64,000 nucleotides of DNA from Vreelandella zhuhanensis. GTDB lineage: Bacteria > Pseudomonadota > Gammaproteobacteria > Pseudomonadales > Halomonadaceae. Each line of letters starts with the position of its first letter. Within the stretch, counting starts at the first letter, position 1. The translations under genes were made by a program, and so were the position numbers. The notes under the pieces were generated by a model. It did not search any database. It was not told the DNA's origin and saw only the letters and a program-made list of their open reading frames with translations. Below, piece by piece: positions 46,381 through 56,604 of this stretch. The stretch spans positions 124,001 to 188,000 of the forward strand of contig NZ_WTKP01000006.1 of the NCBI RefSeq assembly GCF_009793355.1, given 5' to 3'.

Positions 46381-46414
46381 GAGTATCTCCTGAAAGAGAA
46401 TTTACAAACTGGAG

Positions 46415-46447
46415 CCATGGTCTGAAATTGAAACCATGATTCTGAAA
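46415..46447. repeat. Direct repeat upstream of the rhodanese gene
   Basis: CCATGGTCTGAAA (46415-46427) and CCATGATTCTGAAA (46434-46447) repeat about two helical turns apart, 35-67 bp upstream of the rhodanese ATG. A regulator site is possible; none can be named. The rest of 46381-46653 holds promoters only. Confidence 0.4.
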
Positions 46448-46653
46448 CATAGCAGCGGGAAGGATATTTGCAATTCAGGGTACGGCGACGGTATCGCGAA
46501 CTGTACGCTTGATAGCGAAGAGGTCGTCTTACACCACGATTGCCTGGTTTGCGAAAATTGCTTTCCCATGGCGTCGGTGTAAGCATGCGTCATACAATAA
46601 AATCCTGACGTCGCGATTGTTGCGGGCATCATTACAACAAGAGGTGTTTTTCT

Positions 46654-47580
46654 ATGCGCCCTTTAGAGAAGCCATCGTTTGATGAATGGCAGGCTAGCCT
46701 TTGCGCAGTTTGTGGTAGCTTTGAAACCCATCAAGATGCTAGCCGTCAATTTGTAGGGAATGTTTCCAAGCAAGACCTTGATGGGCTTGAAATTGCCCAT
46801 ATCACAACGAATGTGCAGCGTATGATTCATCGCAGGAGCCATTCGCATAATGATGATCGCTTCTGTTTTCTTGTCTTGCAGCGCGCGGGTACCGCAATTT
46901 TCAAGCAGTTTGGGGAAGAGGTCTCTTTGCACTCCGGTCACATGGTGCTGATGGACTCGGGAAGCCCGTTTGAAATTAACCCTCAGGGCCTGTCGGATCA
47001 GGTCTCATTGCACCTGGATCGAGAAAAAGTATGTAGCATCTTGCCTGAGCGCGTGAAGAAATTCGGCAGGTTACAGCTGGGCTCGGTCAGTGGGCGCCTA
47101 TTGCAGCTTATCGTAGGCCAATTGCTTATGGATACGCAGAAACCCCTGTACCAGGCGGAAGGGAGTTCGTTGCAGGACTCTGTCATACCTTTACTGAGGT
47201 CTGCGCTCCAGGGGGGTCATGAAACGCCACCGGTTTATCATCTTGAGGAGCTTTATCAACTGGCGACTCACGAGATTGAAAAGAACCTGCAAAGCCCTAA
47301 GCTGGATGCTGAAACCTTGGCGGTTCTCGTGTGCGTTTCCGTGCGAAAGTTGTACCGTTGTTTTGAAAACCAGGGCGAGTCCGTGCACGGTTATATTGTG
47401 AAAAGGCGTATCCAGCGTGCTGCGCAGGATCTGATTGACCCGAAACTCAACGTCCGCTCCATATCTGCTGCTGCCTACGAATGGGGGTTTTGCGATCCTT
47501 CTCATTTCAGTAAGGCATTCAAGAAAGTTTATGGCTGCAGTCCCAAGGAATATCGTGCCAATTTCCACATGCTACATTAA
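46654..47580 (+). CDS. AraC-family regulator, FeaR-like
   Basis: A 308-residue regulator with an AraC-type ligand/dimerisation half (about 40-190, containing HMVLMDSGSPFE) and a C-terminal pair of helix-turn-helices ending in WGFCDPSHFSKAFKKVYGCSPKEYR. The N-terminal type is that of FeaR/NahR-like AraC proteins. FeaR activates aromatic amine oxidase and aldehyde dehydrogenase genes, and both occur directly downstream, so this is probably the pathway activator responding to an aromatic aldehyde or amine. A perfect terminator follows at 47614. Confidence 0.82.
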   Translation: MRPLEKPSFDEWQASLCAVCGSFETHQDASRQFVGNVSKQDLDGLEIAHITTNVQRMIHRRSHSHNDDRFCFLVLQRAGTAIFKQFGEEVSLHSGHMVLMDSGSPFEINPQGLSDQVSLHLDREKVCSILPERVKKFGRLQLGSVSGRLLQLIVGQLLMDTQKPLYQAEGSSLQDSVIPLLRSALQGGHETPPVYHLEELYQLATHEIEKNLQSPKLDAETLAVLVCVSVRKLYRCFENQGESVHGYIVKRRIQRAAQDLIDPKLNVRSISAAAYEWGFCDPSHFSKAFKKVYGCSPKEYRANFHMLH

Positions 47581-47613
47581 GTAATCAACGCCTGAAAAAT
47601 AGCACCACACCAG

Positions 47614-47636
47614 ACCGGCTTTAAAGCCGGTTTTTT
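47614..47636 (+). terminator. Rho-independent terminator after the FeaR-like gene
   Basis: ACCGGCTTTAAAGCCGGT is a perfect hairpin (47614-47631) followed by a T run to 47636. It separates the regulator gene from the structural operon. Confidence 0.93.
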
Positions 47637-47687
47637 AATGCCGCAAGGCTGGTTTTTCTCTGAGTGCATTCAGCACTTCTGCGTCGA

Positions 47688-47745
47688 TTGGCAGGAAAGT
47701 ACCGGTTTTTGGCAGAGATATACAGGCGCCGCAAGCCTATGCCAA
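47688..47745 (+). promoter_or_regulatory. 21-bp-spaced TTGGCAG direct repeat, candidate FeaR-like site
   Basis: TTGGCAG occurs at 47688-47694 and 47709-47715, exactly 21 bp apart, the spacing of AraC-family half-sites. A third, inverted copy TGCCAA is at 47740-47745. All lie 50-105 bp upstream of the outer-membrane protein gene that starts the amine operon. Confidence 0.5.
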
Positions 47746-47792
47746 GTACTTTGCATATGAGCCCCTATTAAAACAATCAAGGAAGGGACGAA

Positions 47793-49130
47793 ATGCAAGC
47801 AAGTCATATAAAGCAAATCTTGACAAGGCTGGCGACCAGCGGCTGTGCCTTATCAGTGCTGACAGTCGCCCCGGCTAGTTTCGCCTATGAAATGGCGGAC
47901 CTGGGCGAATCCACTGTCAATATCAACGTGCAGGCGGTTTATGCTGCCTTTCACAGTGAGCGGGGCTATAACCAGTTCGGCAACACTGAAGATAAAGATT
48001 ATGACTGGCAAGAGGGTTACCTTGAATACGGGTTTGAGTTGGCTCCCAAATCCTTCGAAAAAGGGGGCGTTTACGCTGAGCTAAGTGCCGTTACTACGGC
48101 CACTTGGGGAGATGGGGATGCGGCGGGCTTCACCATGGGGGACGAGAACGAGTCTGACATAGAAGATGCCTATCTGGGATATCGCCATGATGGGGTCATG
48201 ATAGGTGGAAAGCCGTGGAGTGTGGATGTGTCCGCGGGTAGCCAGGTCATTCAGCTAGGGGATGGCTTTCTCATTGCCAGTGATGCCGTCAATTTCGGTA
48301 GCGGCCTGGGTGACGATTTCAATCGAGGCGGCGCCTACTACTTGGCTGGCCGCAAAGCTTTCGACAAGACGTTTCTGTTGAAGGCGTCGGACGCTACCTG
48401 GCAGACCCAGCTGGGCTGGATCGAGTCGGATAACCGTGCCCAGGCAGACACCGAGCTGGGAATCATGGCACTTCAGCACAGCCATGACGCAGGATCGGTT
48501 GAATTGACCTATATCCGAGGGCTGGAAGTAGACGAAGCATTCGCCTCACCTACCCAACTGGAACGTGACGGCATGGACACTTATAGCCTGCGTTTCGAGC
48601 AAGCCCTGGGTAGCGAAAATGCTTCGATCCAGGGGGAATATGCCTACCAGTCAAAATCCACCAACGAGAACGCCTGGTATCTCGAGCCTGCTTACACATT
48701 CACCGATATGCCTTGGCAGCCGACACTAACATTACGTTATAGCCGTTTCTCCGAGGACTGGGATCCACTTTTCTATGGATTTACCCGTGGCTTCGGCACA
48801 TGGTTCCAAGGCGAAGTTGCCGCCAATTACGCAGGTCCTTTCAACTCGAACACCGAAGTCTGGCATCTGGGCGCAACCGTGCAGCCCACTGAAACACTTT
48901 CACTAGGCGCCTTGTACTTTGATTTCGATACGTTGGATACAAGCAACCAGCCTGATATGAGCGGCCAGGAAGTCAATCTCTACGCTGAATGGTTTCCGAC
49001 ACAGCATCTTTTCGTGATGCCGCTACTCGGCTGGTACCAACCCGAGAAGTCCGCCTCGCAGGGTGGGGTGCAGCTGGGAAGTGACGATACCAATGCCTAT
49101 GCCCAGTTGATTGTCGGCACTTTCTTATGA
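47793..49130 (+). CDS. Outer-membrane beta-barrel protein of the amine operon
   Basis: A 445-residue protein. A signal peptide ends at ASFAYEM; the remainder is composed of alternating amphipathic strands with aromatic girdles and acidic loops, ending in GTFL, as expected for a barrel targeted to the outer membrane. No specific porin family is certain. It heads the operon, and its stop overlaps a possible upstream start of the aldehyde dehydrogenase gene. Uptake of aromatic amines or their products is the likely job (inference from context). GGAAGGGA precedes the ATG. Confidence 0.75.
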   Translation: MQASHIKQILTRLATSGCALSVLTVAPASFAYEMADLGESTVNINVQAVYAAFHSERGYNQFGNTEDKDYDWQEGYLEYGFELAPKSFEKGGVYAELSAVTTATWGDGDAAGFTMGDENESDIEDAYLGYRHDGVMIGGKPWSVDVSAGSQVIQLGDGFLIASDAVNFGSGLGDDFNRGGAYYLAGRKAFDKTFLLKASDATWQTQLGWIESDNRAQADTELGIMALQHSHDAGSVELTYIRGLEVDEAFASPTQLERDGMDTYSLRFEQALGSENASIQGEYAYQSKSTNENAWYLEPAYTFTDMPWQPTLTLRYSRFSEDWDPLFYGFTRGFGTWFQGEVAANYAGPFNSNTEVWHLGATVQPTETLSLGALYFDFDTLDTSNQPDMSGQEVNLYAEWFPTQHLFVMPLLGWYQPEKSASQGGVQLGSDDTNAYAQLIVGTFL

Positions 49131-49144
49131 AAATCGGAGGTTTT

Positions 49145-50641
49145 ATGAGTGATGTGAGTATCGAGCGACTTCCAGAGGTCGAAGCTTTTCTCAAGCGTGC
49201 AACAGGCTCGTACATCGATGGCAGCTTCGTTGCCGGGGCTGAGAGAAAGGTGGATGTGTTCAACCCGGCCACTGGCGAAGCACTAAGCCAAGTCGGGCTG
49301 GCTGACGAGACGATTGTCGATCGAGCGGTGTCTGTCGCCAAGGCCACATTCGATAGCAAAAAATGGCGTGGCATGAAGCCCGCCCAACGTGAACGGATCC
49401 TGCTGAAATTCGCCGACTTGCTTGAGAAGAACAGCGAAGAATTCGCTCAGATCGAAACTCTTAACCAAGGCAAGTCGATCAATATCACCCGCTTACTGGA
49501 TGTCGGCTATTCGGTGGACTTCATGCGCTACATGGCGGGCTGGACGACCAAGATCGAAGGCAAGACGGTCAATGTTTCGATCGGTATGCCCGAAGGGGCG
49601 GAGTTCAACGCCTATACGATCCGCCAACCCGTCGGCGTGGTTGCCGGCATCGTGCCGTGGAATTTCCCGTTGATGATCGCGCTGTGGAAAATCATGCCGG
49701 CATTGGCCACGGGTTGCTCAGTGGTCATTAAACCGGCCTCGGAAACCCCCCTTAGTGCATTGCGTCTGGCGGAGCTGGCTATCGAAGCGGGCGTACCCAG
49801 CGGTGTGTTCAATGTGGTGGTAGGGCCGGGATCCACCGCAGGTGCTCAGCTGTCGAGCCATCCTGATGTTCGCAAGGTGACATTCACCGGCTCCACGGTG
49901 GTAGGTAAACAGATCGGCCACGCCGCAGTCGATCATATGGCGCATTTCGCATTGGAACTGGGGGGCAAGAACCCGATGCTGGTCCTGGAAGATGCCGACC
50001 TGGACAAGGCCGTACAAGGCGCGCTGTTGGCCGGCCTGCTCAACCAGGGCCAGGTGTGCGCTGCCGCTTCCCGCTTCTATGTGCATCGCAGCATCTATGA
50101 TGCCTTCTGCCAACGCCTCTACGAAGCCGTCTCGCAGATGTCCGTCGGGCCAGGCATGGATCCCACCACTCAACTCAATCCACTCGTATCCAAACGCCAC
50201 CAACAAAGCGTTCTGGGCTATATCGACAAGGCCGAGCAGGAAGGAGCAAGGGTTCTTCGTGGCGCTGAAGTGCCTGATGACGGGGGCTATTACGTCTCGC
50301 CTATCGTGCTTGCCGATGTGACTCAGGACATGACCGTGGCCCGAGAAGAAATCTTCGGCCCGGTGCTCTCGGTCATCGTTTTCGATGATGTGGATGAAGC
50401 GTTGAGAATGGTCAATGACAGCGACCTGGGCCTGTCGGCAAGTATCTGGACCAACAACCTTACTCAGGCCATGCGTCTTATTCCTGAAATCGAGGCGGGC
50501 ACCGTCTGGGTCAATACGCATGTCACGCTGGATTCGAGCCTGCCTTTCGGTGGCTTCAAGCAGTCCGGGATTGGGCGTGAGTTCGGAAGAGAAGCCGTGG
50601 AATCCTTCACCGAGATCAAATCGGTGTGTATCGCTTACTAG
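49145..50641 (+). CDS. feaB: Aldehyde dehydrogenase, phenylacetaldehyde dehydrogenase-like
   Basis: A 498-residue NAD-dependent aldehyde dehydrogenase: VVAGIVPWNFPLMIALWKI binds coenzyme, FTGSTVVGKQIG is the NAD loop, LELGGKNPMLV carries the general-base Glu and NQGQVCAAASR carries the nucleophile Cys305. The ATG at 49145 has CGGAGG at ideal distance; an in-frame ATG at 49127 overlaps the previous stop. Between the barrel protein and a copper amine oxidase, it probably oxidises the arylacetaldehyde made by the oxidase. The feaB name is by context and family. Confidence 0.87.
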   Translation: MSDVSIERLPEVEAFLKRATGSYIDGSFVAGAERKVDVFNPATGEALSQVGLADETIVDRAVSVAKATFDSKKWRGMKPAQRERILLKFADLLEKNSEEFAQIETLNQGKSINITRLLDVGYSVDFMRYMAGWTTKIEGKTVNVSIGMPEGAEFNAYTIRQPVGVVAGIVPWNFPLMIALWKIMPALATGCSVVIKPASETPLSALRLAELAIEAGVPSGVFNVVVGPGSTAGAQLSSHPDVRKVTFTGSTVVGKQIGHAAVDHMAHFALELGGKNPMLVLEDADLDKAVQGALLAGLLNQGQVCAAASRFYVHRSIYDAFCQRLYEAVSQMSVGPGMDPTTQLNPLVSKRHQQSVLGYIDKAEQEGARVLRGAEVPDDGGYYVSPIVLADVTQDMTVAREEIFGPVLSVIVFDDVDEALRMVNDSDLGLSASIWTNNLTQAMRLIPEIEAGTVWVNTHVTLDSSLPFGGFKQSGIGREFGREAVESFTEIKSVCIAY

Positions 50642-50660
50642 CTGAAGAAGGACAACAATC

Positions 50661-52655
50661 ATGAGCTATGTGCATAAAGGGCTTGGCGCGATCATGGCGT
50701 CAGCCAGCCTGTTCGCCATACCGGCAGTCGCCGAGGTCACGCACCCCCTCGACGGCCTTGAAGGTGAAGAGTACCAGGCAGTGACCCAGATTCTTCGAGA
50801 CGAAGGCAAACTCACCGATAGCGGGCGTTTCCCCTTGATCGAACTGGTGGAGCCCGATAAATCGTTCGTGCTCGATTGGGAAGAAGGCGACACCATCCCG
50901 CGGACCGCGCGCGCCATCGTCAAGGACAAAGGCTCTGCGTATGAAGCGGTCATCGATCTCAACGAAGGCAAAATAGTTTCCTGGAACGAAAGCGGCGGCC
51001 AAAGCATGCTGCTGTTCGACGAGTTCATCAAGACGATGGATATGGCGCTTGGCCATCCAGACATGGTGGAAGGGCTGCAAGCCCGGGGCCTGACTCCCAA
51101 TGACGTTTTCTGCTTGCCGCTGACGGCGGGAAATTTTCTGACCGAGGAAGAGCGGGGCGGCCGTCTGATGAAGGTGCCTTGCTACCTGAACCCGGAAGCG
51201 TCCAACTTCTATGCCAAGCCTATCGAAGGGCTGGTGGCGCTGGTCGACCTCAATGCAATGGAAGTGGTCGAGGTGATCGATACCGGGGCTATTCCCTTGC
51301 CCGAAGACCCCTGGGGTTATACCGATGAGGAAATCGACGAGCGTTACGGCTTGCGCGAAGAGTCCAGCCCGGCCGAGCTGACTCAACCGGGGGGAGCGAA
51401 CTTCACCATTGAGGGAAGCCAGGTTGAATGGGACATGTGGCGCTTCAACTACCGTATCGACAAGCGCCCGGGGCTTGTTCTTTCCAATATTGCCGCCAAG
51501 GATGACGACGACTGGCGTTCAGTGCTTTATCAGGCGCATCTCTCTGAAGTGTTCGTGCCCTACATGGACCCGGACGAAGGCTGGTACTGGCGCACCTACA
51601 TGGACAGTGGTGAATATGGCTTTGGTCTATTTCTGACCCCGCTGCGGCCAAGGGTCGACTGTCCTGCCCACTCCACCTTCCTGCCCGCCATGGTCCATAC
51701 GGACACCGGCGAGCCGCTGGAGATTCCCGATGCAATCTGTGTCTTCGAGCGCAGCACCGGTGATCCCATCTGGCGTCACTATGAAATTTTCGCCCAATCC
51801 GAGGAAGAGGCCGTGCCTACCGAAGGCCGTCCCTGGACCGAGCTTGTGGTGCGTACCGCTTCCCAGATCGGCAACTATGACTATCTGATCGACTATGTCT
51901 TCATGCAGGACGGCCGCATTCGGGTGATGGTCGGCTCGACCGGACTGGACGCCGTAAAAGGGGTCGCCTCGAAGAGTATGAACGACGACACGGCTGAGCA
52001 AGATACCACGCACGGAACCCTGATCGCGCCGAATCTCGTTGCGCCGAATCATGATCATTTCTTCAATTTCCGCTTCGACTTCGACATCGACGGCCAGGAA
52101 AATACCTTCATGCGCACCGGAATCGTGCCGGCCACGGTAGAGGATGATGCGATTCGTCGGTCCATGTGGACGACTGAAATGTCAGTGCCGGAAACCGAAA
52201 AGGAGGCGCAGTATCGCGTCAACCCCAATACACCCGCCATGTATCATGTGACCAATACCAACAAGGAAAGTGGTCTGGGCCACAATCCGGGTTACATGAT
52301 CCTTCCCAACAATAGCGTCGCTTACAGCCCGCTGGATGTGGTCAACGATGCGCCCGCTATCCGCAATGCCTATATCGACAAGACCTTCTGGGTTACCCCT
52401 TACGACAAGGCCCAGCGCTATGCCGGCGGCGAGTACGCCTTCCAGAGCACAGGAGAGGATACCTTGCCGAAATGGGCCGAGGAGGGACGTTCGGTCAAGG
52501 ATAAGGATATCGTGGTCTGGTATACGATGGGCTTCCATCATATACCCAGAATGGAAGACTGGCCGGTAATGCCGACGATGTGGAAAGGCACGATTCTCTC
52601 GCCTTTCAACTTCTTCGACCACAATCCGTCCATCACGGTGCGTACACCGGAGTAA
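50661..52655 (+). CDS. tynA: Periplasmic copper amine oxidase
   Basis: A 664-residue secreted enzyme with a signal peptide (MASASLFAIPAVAEV region). The topaquinone precursor is Tyr406 in SQIGNYDYL (NYD motif). Copper ligands His464 and His466 lie in APNHDHFF, and the third is His626 or His627 in GFHHIPRMEDWP. It oxidises primary amines such as phenylethylamine or tyramine to aldehyde, ammonia and hydrogen peroxide. It is somewhat shorter than E. coli TynA and lacks the extra N-terminal stalk domain. It is 19 bp after the dehydrogenase and last in the operon. Confidence 0.88.
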   Translation: MSYVHKGLGAIMASASLFAIPAVAEVTHPLDGLEGEEYQAVTQILRDEGKLTDSGRFPLIELVEPDKSFVLDWEEGDTIPRTARAIVKDKGSAYEAVIDLNEGKIVSWNESGGQSMLLFDEFIKTMDMALGHPDMVEGLQARGLTPNDVFCLPLTAGNFLTEEERGGRLMKVPCYLNPEASNFYAKPIEGLVALVDLNAMEVVEVIDTGAIPLPEDPWGYTDEEIDERYGLREESSPAELTQPGGANFTIEGSQVEWDMWRFNYRIDKRPGLVLSNIAAKDDDDWRSVLYQAHLSEVFVPYMDPDEGWYWRTYMDSGEYGFGLFLTPLRPRVDCPAHSTFLPAMVHTDTGEPLEIPDAICVFERSTGDPIWRHYEIFAQSEEEAVPTEGRPWTELVVRTASQIGNYDYLIDYVFMQDGRIRVMVGSTGLDAVKGVASKSMNDDTAEQDTTHGTLIAPNLVAPNHDHFFNFRFDFDIDGQENTFMRTGIVPATVEDDAIRRSMWTTEMSVPETEKEAQYRVNPNTPAMYHVTNTNKESGLGHNPGYMILPNNSVAYSPLDVVNDAPAIRNAYIDKTFWVTPYDKAQRYAGGEYAFQSTGEDTLPKWAEEGRSVKDKDIVVWYTMGFHHIPRMEDWPVMPTMWKGTILSPFNFFDHNPSITVRTPE

Positions 52656-52695
52656 TGTGTCGACCACCCCATAACCTTGTCTTCTTCAGGTAAAC

Positions 52696-52730
52696 GACGA
52701 AGCTCTGGCGAAATGCCGGAGCTTTGTCGG
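52696..52730 (+). terminator. Terminator-like hairpin after tynA
   Basis: AAGCTCTGGC (52700-52709) pairs with GCCGGAGCTT (52715-52724) with one G-U pair, followed by only a short T stretch. It can serve both tynA and the convergent yejF. The remaining 52731-52855 shows no gene. Confidence 0.6.
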
Positions 52731-52855
52731 TAAAGACGACGCGCTACTTCAGTTCGAATAGCTTGCCAGTCATTTTTATACCGTTATATTAAGTCACTTC
52801 AAATACTATCTCAAAACCACCCATTCGCAAGCTATCCAGCCCAGAAAATTCTGGT

Positions 52856-54445
52856 TTAGGAAGCGGGTGCCAAATTAGCCGCTGCCACCAAGGTGCGAGT
52901 GTAAGAATGTTGCGGATTGGATAGTACCTCCAGGCAATCGCCTTGTTCCACCACCTGACCTTCCTTCAATACCATGATGCGATGGGCCATGGCGCGTATC
53001 ACTGCCAGGTCATGACTGATGAACAGGTAGCTTAATTGACGACGATGCTGCAGCTCGCGCAATAATGTGACCAGCTGCTTCTGTACGCTGCGATCCAGTG
53101 CCGAGGTAGGCTCGTCGAGCACCAGTAATTCAGGCTCGAGAATGATGGCGCGGGCGATGGCAATACGTTGGCGTTGCCCCCCGGAAAATTCGTGAGGATA
53201 GCGGGCGGCGCAGCTTTCGGGTAATTCGACTTCACGTAATGTCTGGTTGACCCTTTGCGTGACTTCTTGTTTCGAAAGCTTGGGATAATGAAAGCGCAGC
53301 CCTTCACTGATAATGTCAAACACCGGCATGCGCGGCGACAGGGCTCCATAAGGGTCTTGAAACACCATCTGCAGCCGGTGGCGTTGGCGGCGAAGCTGAT
53401 TGCCGCTTAACTGGTCGAGACGCTCAGTGCCCAACCTGATTTCACCTTGGCTGGTGGTGAGGCGCATCAGCGCCGAGGCCAGGGTGGTCTTGCCCGAGCC
53501 GGATTCGCCCACGATGCCCAGGGTTTCGCCCGGCGTGATGTAAAGATCCGTGGATTTCACCGCCTCGAAGGGCGGCGGCTGGCGACCGAAGAGGCCTTTT
53601 CTGGGGCGCTTGAAGCTGACCGCGAGTGCTTTAGCTTCGAGAAGGGGCTGAACGCGTGCCACCGGCATCGGGCGGCCTTCGGGTTCGGCATCGATCAGCG
53701 CTTGGGTATAGGCGCTTTGAGGGCGGGTAAAGACCGTTTCCACCGGGCCGGTTTCTTGCACCTTGCCTTGATACATCACGCAAACCCGGTCGGCATGGCG
53801 CCGCACAAGGTTGAGGTCATGGGTGATGAACAGCATGCCCATGCCATAGGCGTCGCGCAGTTCCTTCAACAACGCCAGAATTTCTTGCTGTACCGTTACA
53901 TCCAGTGCCGTGGTGGGTTCGTCAGCCACCAGCAAATCGGGCTGGTTGGCAATCGCCATGGCGATCATCACCCGCTGACGCTGGCCCCCGGAAAGTTGAT
54001 GCGGCCAGACATCCAGCAGCTCATCGGGGCGCGGCAGCTTGACCTGGGTAAGCAGTTCACGCATGCGCTGGCGGGCCTGGTTACCGCGCAAGCCTTGGTG
54101 TAAGCGCAAGGTTTCGCCAATCTGTTTACCGATGGTGTGCAAAGGATTGAGCGATGTCATCGGCTCCTGGAAGATAAAGCCGACGCGATTGCCATGGATT
54201 TTCGTCCAGTCCGTATGCTTGAGAGAGTCAAGCTCGGTATTGCCAAGACGCCGCTGCCCGGTGACGCGGGCATTGGGCGGCAACAAGTTCATCATTCCCA
54301 AAGCGGAAACCGATTTCCCCGAGCCGGATTCCCCTACCAGTGCCAAGGTTTCGCCGGGCTGAATATGCAGCGACAGATCCTCAACGATGGACGTTCCATT
54401 AAAGGCAATGCTCAGGTGTTCGATTTCCAGCAGCGGCTTAGGCAT
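52856..54445 (-). CDS. yejF: Peptide ABC transporter ATP-binding protein YejF
   Basis: A 529-residue protein with two fused ABC ATPase domains: the first has [13 protein letters not shown] and [14 protein letters not shown]; the second has [14 protein letters not shown] and [14 protein letters not shown] with [12 protein letters not shown]. The length equals E. coli YejF. It powers the YejABEF importer of microcin C-like peptides. The ATG at 54445 starts at [11 protein letters not shown] and lies inside the end of yejE (8-bp overlap). Last gene of the yej operon. Confidence 0.93.
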   Translation of the reverse strand: MPKPLLEIEHLSIAFNGTSIVEDLSLHIQPGETLALVGESGSGKSVSALGMMNLLPPNARVTGQRRLGNTELDSLKHTDWTKIHGNRVGFIFQEPMTSLNPLHTIGKQIGETLRLHQGLRGNQARQRMRELLTQVKLPRPDELLDVWPHQLSGGQRQRVMIAMAIANQPDLLVADEPTTALDVTVQQEILALLKELRDAYGMGMLFITHDLNLVRRHADRVCVMYQGKVQETGPVETVFTRPQSAYTQALIDAEPEGRPMPVARVQPLLEAKALAVSFKRPRKGLFGRQPPPFEAVKSTDLYITPGETLGIVGESGSGKTTLASALMRLTTSQGEIRLGTERLDQLSGNQLRRQRHRLQMVFQDPYGALSPRMPVFDIISEGLRFHYPKLSKQEVTQRVNQTLREVELPESCAARYPHEFSGGQRQRIAIARAIILEPELLVLDEPTSALDRSVQKQLVTLLRELQHRRQLSYLFISHDLAVIRAMAHRIMVLKEGQVVEQGDCLEVLSNPQHSYTRTLVAAANLAPAS

Positions 54446-55514
54446 GCGCCTGTTCCTTGTCTTGATCGGGTTGGACGCTATGAATGTGGCGCGGGTCGAA
54501 GGCATCACGCAATCCCTCGCCAATGAATACCAGCAGCGACAACATGATGGCGAGGGTCATGAAGGCGGTAATGCCGAGCCATGGCGCGTGCAGGTTGTTC
54601 TTGCCCTGGGCGGCCAGTTCTCCCAATGAAGGCGCCCCGGGGGGGAGGCCGAAGCCCAAGAAATCCAGGGCCGTCAGGGTGCCGATCGCCCCGGTAAACA
54701 AGAAGGGGATGAAGGTGAGGGTCGCCACCATGGCATTGGGCAACACATGACGCCACATGATCAGGCGTGACGGTAGGCCCATGGCCTTGGCGGCGCGCAC
54801 GTATTCCAGGTTACGTGCGCGCAGGAATTCAGCACGCACGATATCCACCAGACCCAGCCAGGAAAACAGCAGCATAATCCCCAGAAGCCACCAGAAGCCC
54901 GGTTGAACGAAACTTGCCAGAATGATCAACAGGAACAGTACCGGCAGGCCCGACCAGATTTCGGTAAAACGCTGGCCGATCAAATCCACTTTGCCGCCGA
55001 AATAACCTTGAATGCCGCCGATCAACACGCCCATCACCAGCGAGCCCGCGGTGAGTACCAGGGCGAAGACCACCGACAGCCGAAAGCCGTAGATCACCCT
55101 GGCCATTACATCGCGCCCCTGGTCATCGGTGCCCAGCCAGTGGCGGGAATCGGGAGGTGCGGGAGAAGGCCGGGTCATCTGCATGTCCAGCGTCTGATAG
55201 GAAAACGGGATTACCGGCCACAAGGCCCAGCCGTGTTCGCTGATCTGTTGTTGTATGAAAGGGTCGAGATAGTCGGTGCGCGTCGGCAAGAATCCATCGA
55301 ATTCGGTTTCGGGATAATCCACCAGCAGCGGTACGTACCAGTTTCCCTCGTACTGCATGACGATGGGTTTATCGTTGGCGATAAGCTCAGCGAATAGGCT
55401 CAAGATAAACAGCACGCCAAACAGCCACAGTGACATATGCGCGCGGCGGTTGGCTTTGAACGCTGCCAGGCGGCGCCGGGTAATGGGGGAAAAGCGGTTT
55501 GTCAAAATGCCCAT
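54438..55514 (-). CDS. yejE: Peptide ABC transporter permease YejE
   Basis: A 358-residue permease of the OppC/DppC type: N-terminal helix (LWLFGVLFILSLFAELIAND), periplasmic loop with the YejE-typical YEGNWYVP segment, then a five-helix core with the EAA loop VRAAKAMGLPSRLIMWRHVLPNA. The ATG at 55514 follows the yejB stop by 4 bp; a longer in-frame reading overlaps yejB. Pairs with YejB to form the channel. Confidence 0.9.
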   Translation of the reverse strand: MGILTNRFSPITRRRLAAFKANRRAHMSLWLFGVLFILSLFAELIANDKPIVMQYEGNWYVPLLVDYPETEFDGFLPTRTDYLDPFIQQQISEHGWALWPVIPFSYQTLDMQMTRPSPAPPDSRHWLGTDDQGRDVMARVIYGFRLSVVFALVLTAGSLVMGVLIGGIQGYFGGKVDLIGQRFTEIWSGLPVLFLLIILASFVQPGFWWLLGIMLLFSWLGLVDIVRAEFLRARNLEYVRAAKAMGLPSRLIMWRHVLPNAMVATLTFIPFLFTGAIGTLTALDFLGFGLPPGAPSLGELAAQGKNNLHAPWLGITAFMTLAIMLSLLVFIGEGLRDAFDPRHIHSVQPDQDKEQAHA

Positions 55515-55518
55515 CAAC

Positions 55519-56592
55519 TCATGATTCCCGGGTGGCGAAATCGATGCGTGGGTCGACCCACACATAGGTAAGATCGGATATCAGCTTGAGCACAAGGCCG
55601 ATCAGGGTATACAGGAACAGGGTGCCGAAAATCACCGGATAATCGCGCTGCATCACGGCTTCGAAACCCAGCAACCCCAGCCCGTCCAGCGAGAAAATCA
55701 CTTCGATCAGCAGCGCCCCGGTGAAAAAGATGCCGATCAAGGCGGCGGGAATCCCGGCGATGATGATCAACATGGCGTTGCGAAACACATGGCCGTAAAG
55801 CACGCGACGTTCGCTGGCTCCCTTGGCTCGCGCAGTCAGCACATATTGCTTGTGGATTTCATCCAGGAAGCTGTTCTTGGTCAGCATGGTCAGGGTGGCA
55901 AAACTGCCGATGGAAAGGGCGACGACCGGCAAGGTGATGTGCCAGAAATAATCCTTGATCTTGCCCAAGGTGGATAACTGTTCGAAGTTCGGCGAGGTCA
56001 GCCCGCGCAGCGGGAACCAGTCAAGATAGGTGCCGCCGGCAAACACCACGATCAGCAAAATGGCGAACAGGAACCCCGGAATGGCATAGCCTACGATGAC
56101 CAGTCCCGAGGTCCACACATCGAAGCGTGAACCATGGCGCAGTGCCTTGCGTACCCCTAAGGGAATCGAGATCAGATACACCAGCAAGGTGGTCCAGAGC
56201 CCCAGCGAGATCGAGACGGGCAGACGTTCCAACATCAGGTCGACCACCGGGCGATCACGAAAGAAACTGGTGCCGAAATCCAGGGTCAAGTAGTCGCCCA
56301 TCATGCCCAAAAAACGCAGGTGAGCGGGCTGATCGAAGCCGAACTGCTGTTCGAGCTGTTCGATAAAACGTGGGTCGATCCCCCTGGCACCCCGGGATTC
56401 ATCTTGCACCTGAACTTCCGCGCCGCCCATGTCCATGCGCGTGCTGGCCATGGCATCGGCACCTTCAAAGCGGGCCAGCATCTGATCGATCGGCCCCCCC
56501 GGGGCTGCCTGAACGATGATGAAGTTCAGCAGCATGATCCCGAACAGGGTGGGGATCATCAACAGCAGACGACGTAAGGTATAACGAGCCAC
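55519..56592 (-). CDS. yejB: Peptide ABC transporter permease YejB
   Basis: A 357-residue OppB-type permease. It starts with GTG (AAAGGAA upstream) and the helix [23 protein letters not shown], has a periplasmic loop with PGGPIDQM, and the EAA motif [23 protein letters not shown]. Partner of YejE. yejA lies 12 bp upstream. Confidence 0.92.
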   Translation of the reverse strand: MARYTLRRLLLMIPTLFGIMLLNFIIVQAAPGGPIDQMLARFEGADAMASTRMDMGGAEVQVQDESRGARGIDPRFIEQLEQQFGFDQPAHLRFLGMMGDYLTLDFGTSFFRDRPVVDLMLERLPVSISLGLWTTLLVYLISIPLGVRKALRHGSRFDVWTSGLVIVGYAIPGFLFAILLIVVFAGGTYLDWFPLRGLTSPNFEQLSTLGKIKDYFWHITLPVVALSIGSFATLTMLTKNSFLDEIHKQYVLTARAKGASERRVLYGHVFRNAMLIIIAGIPAALIGIFFTGALLIEVIFSLDGLGLLGFEAVMQRDYPVIFGTLFLYTLIGLVLKLISDLTYVWVDPRIDFATRES

Positions 56593-56604
56593 GTAGCATT
56601 CCTT

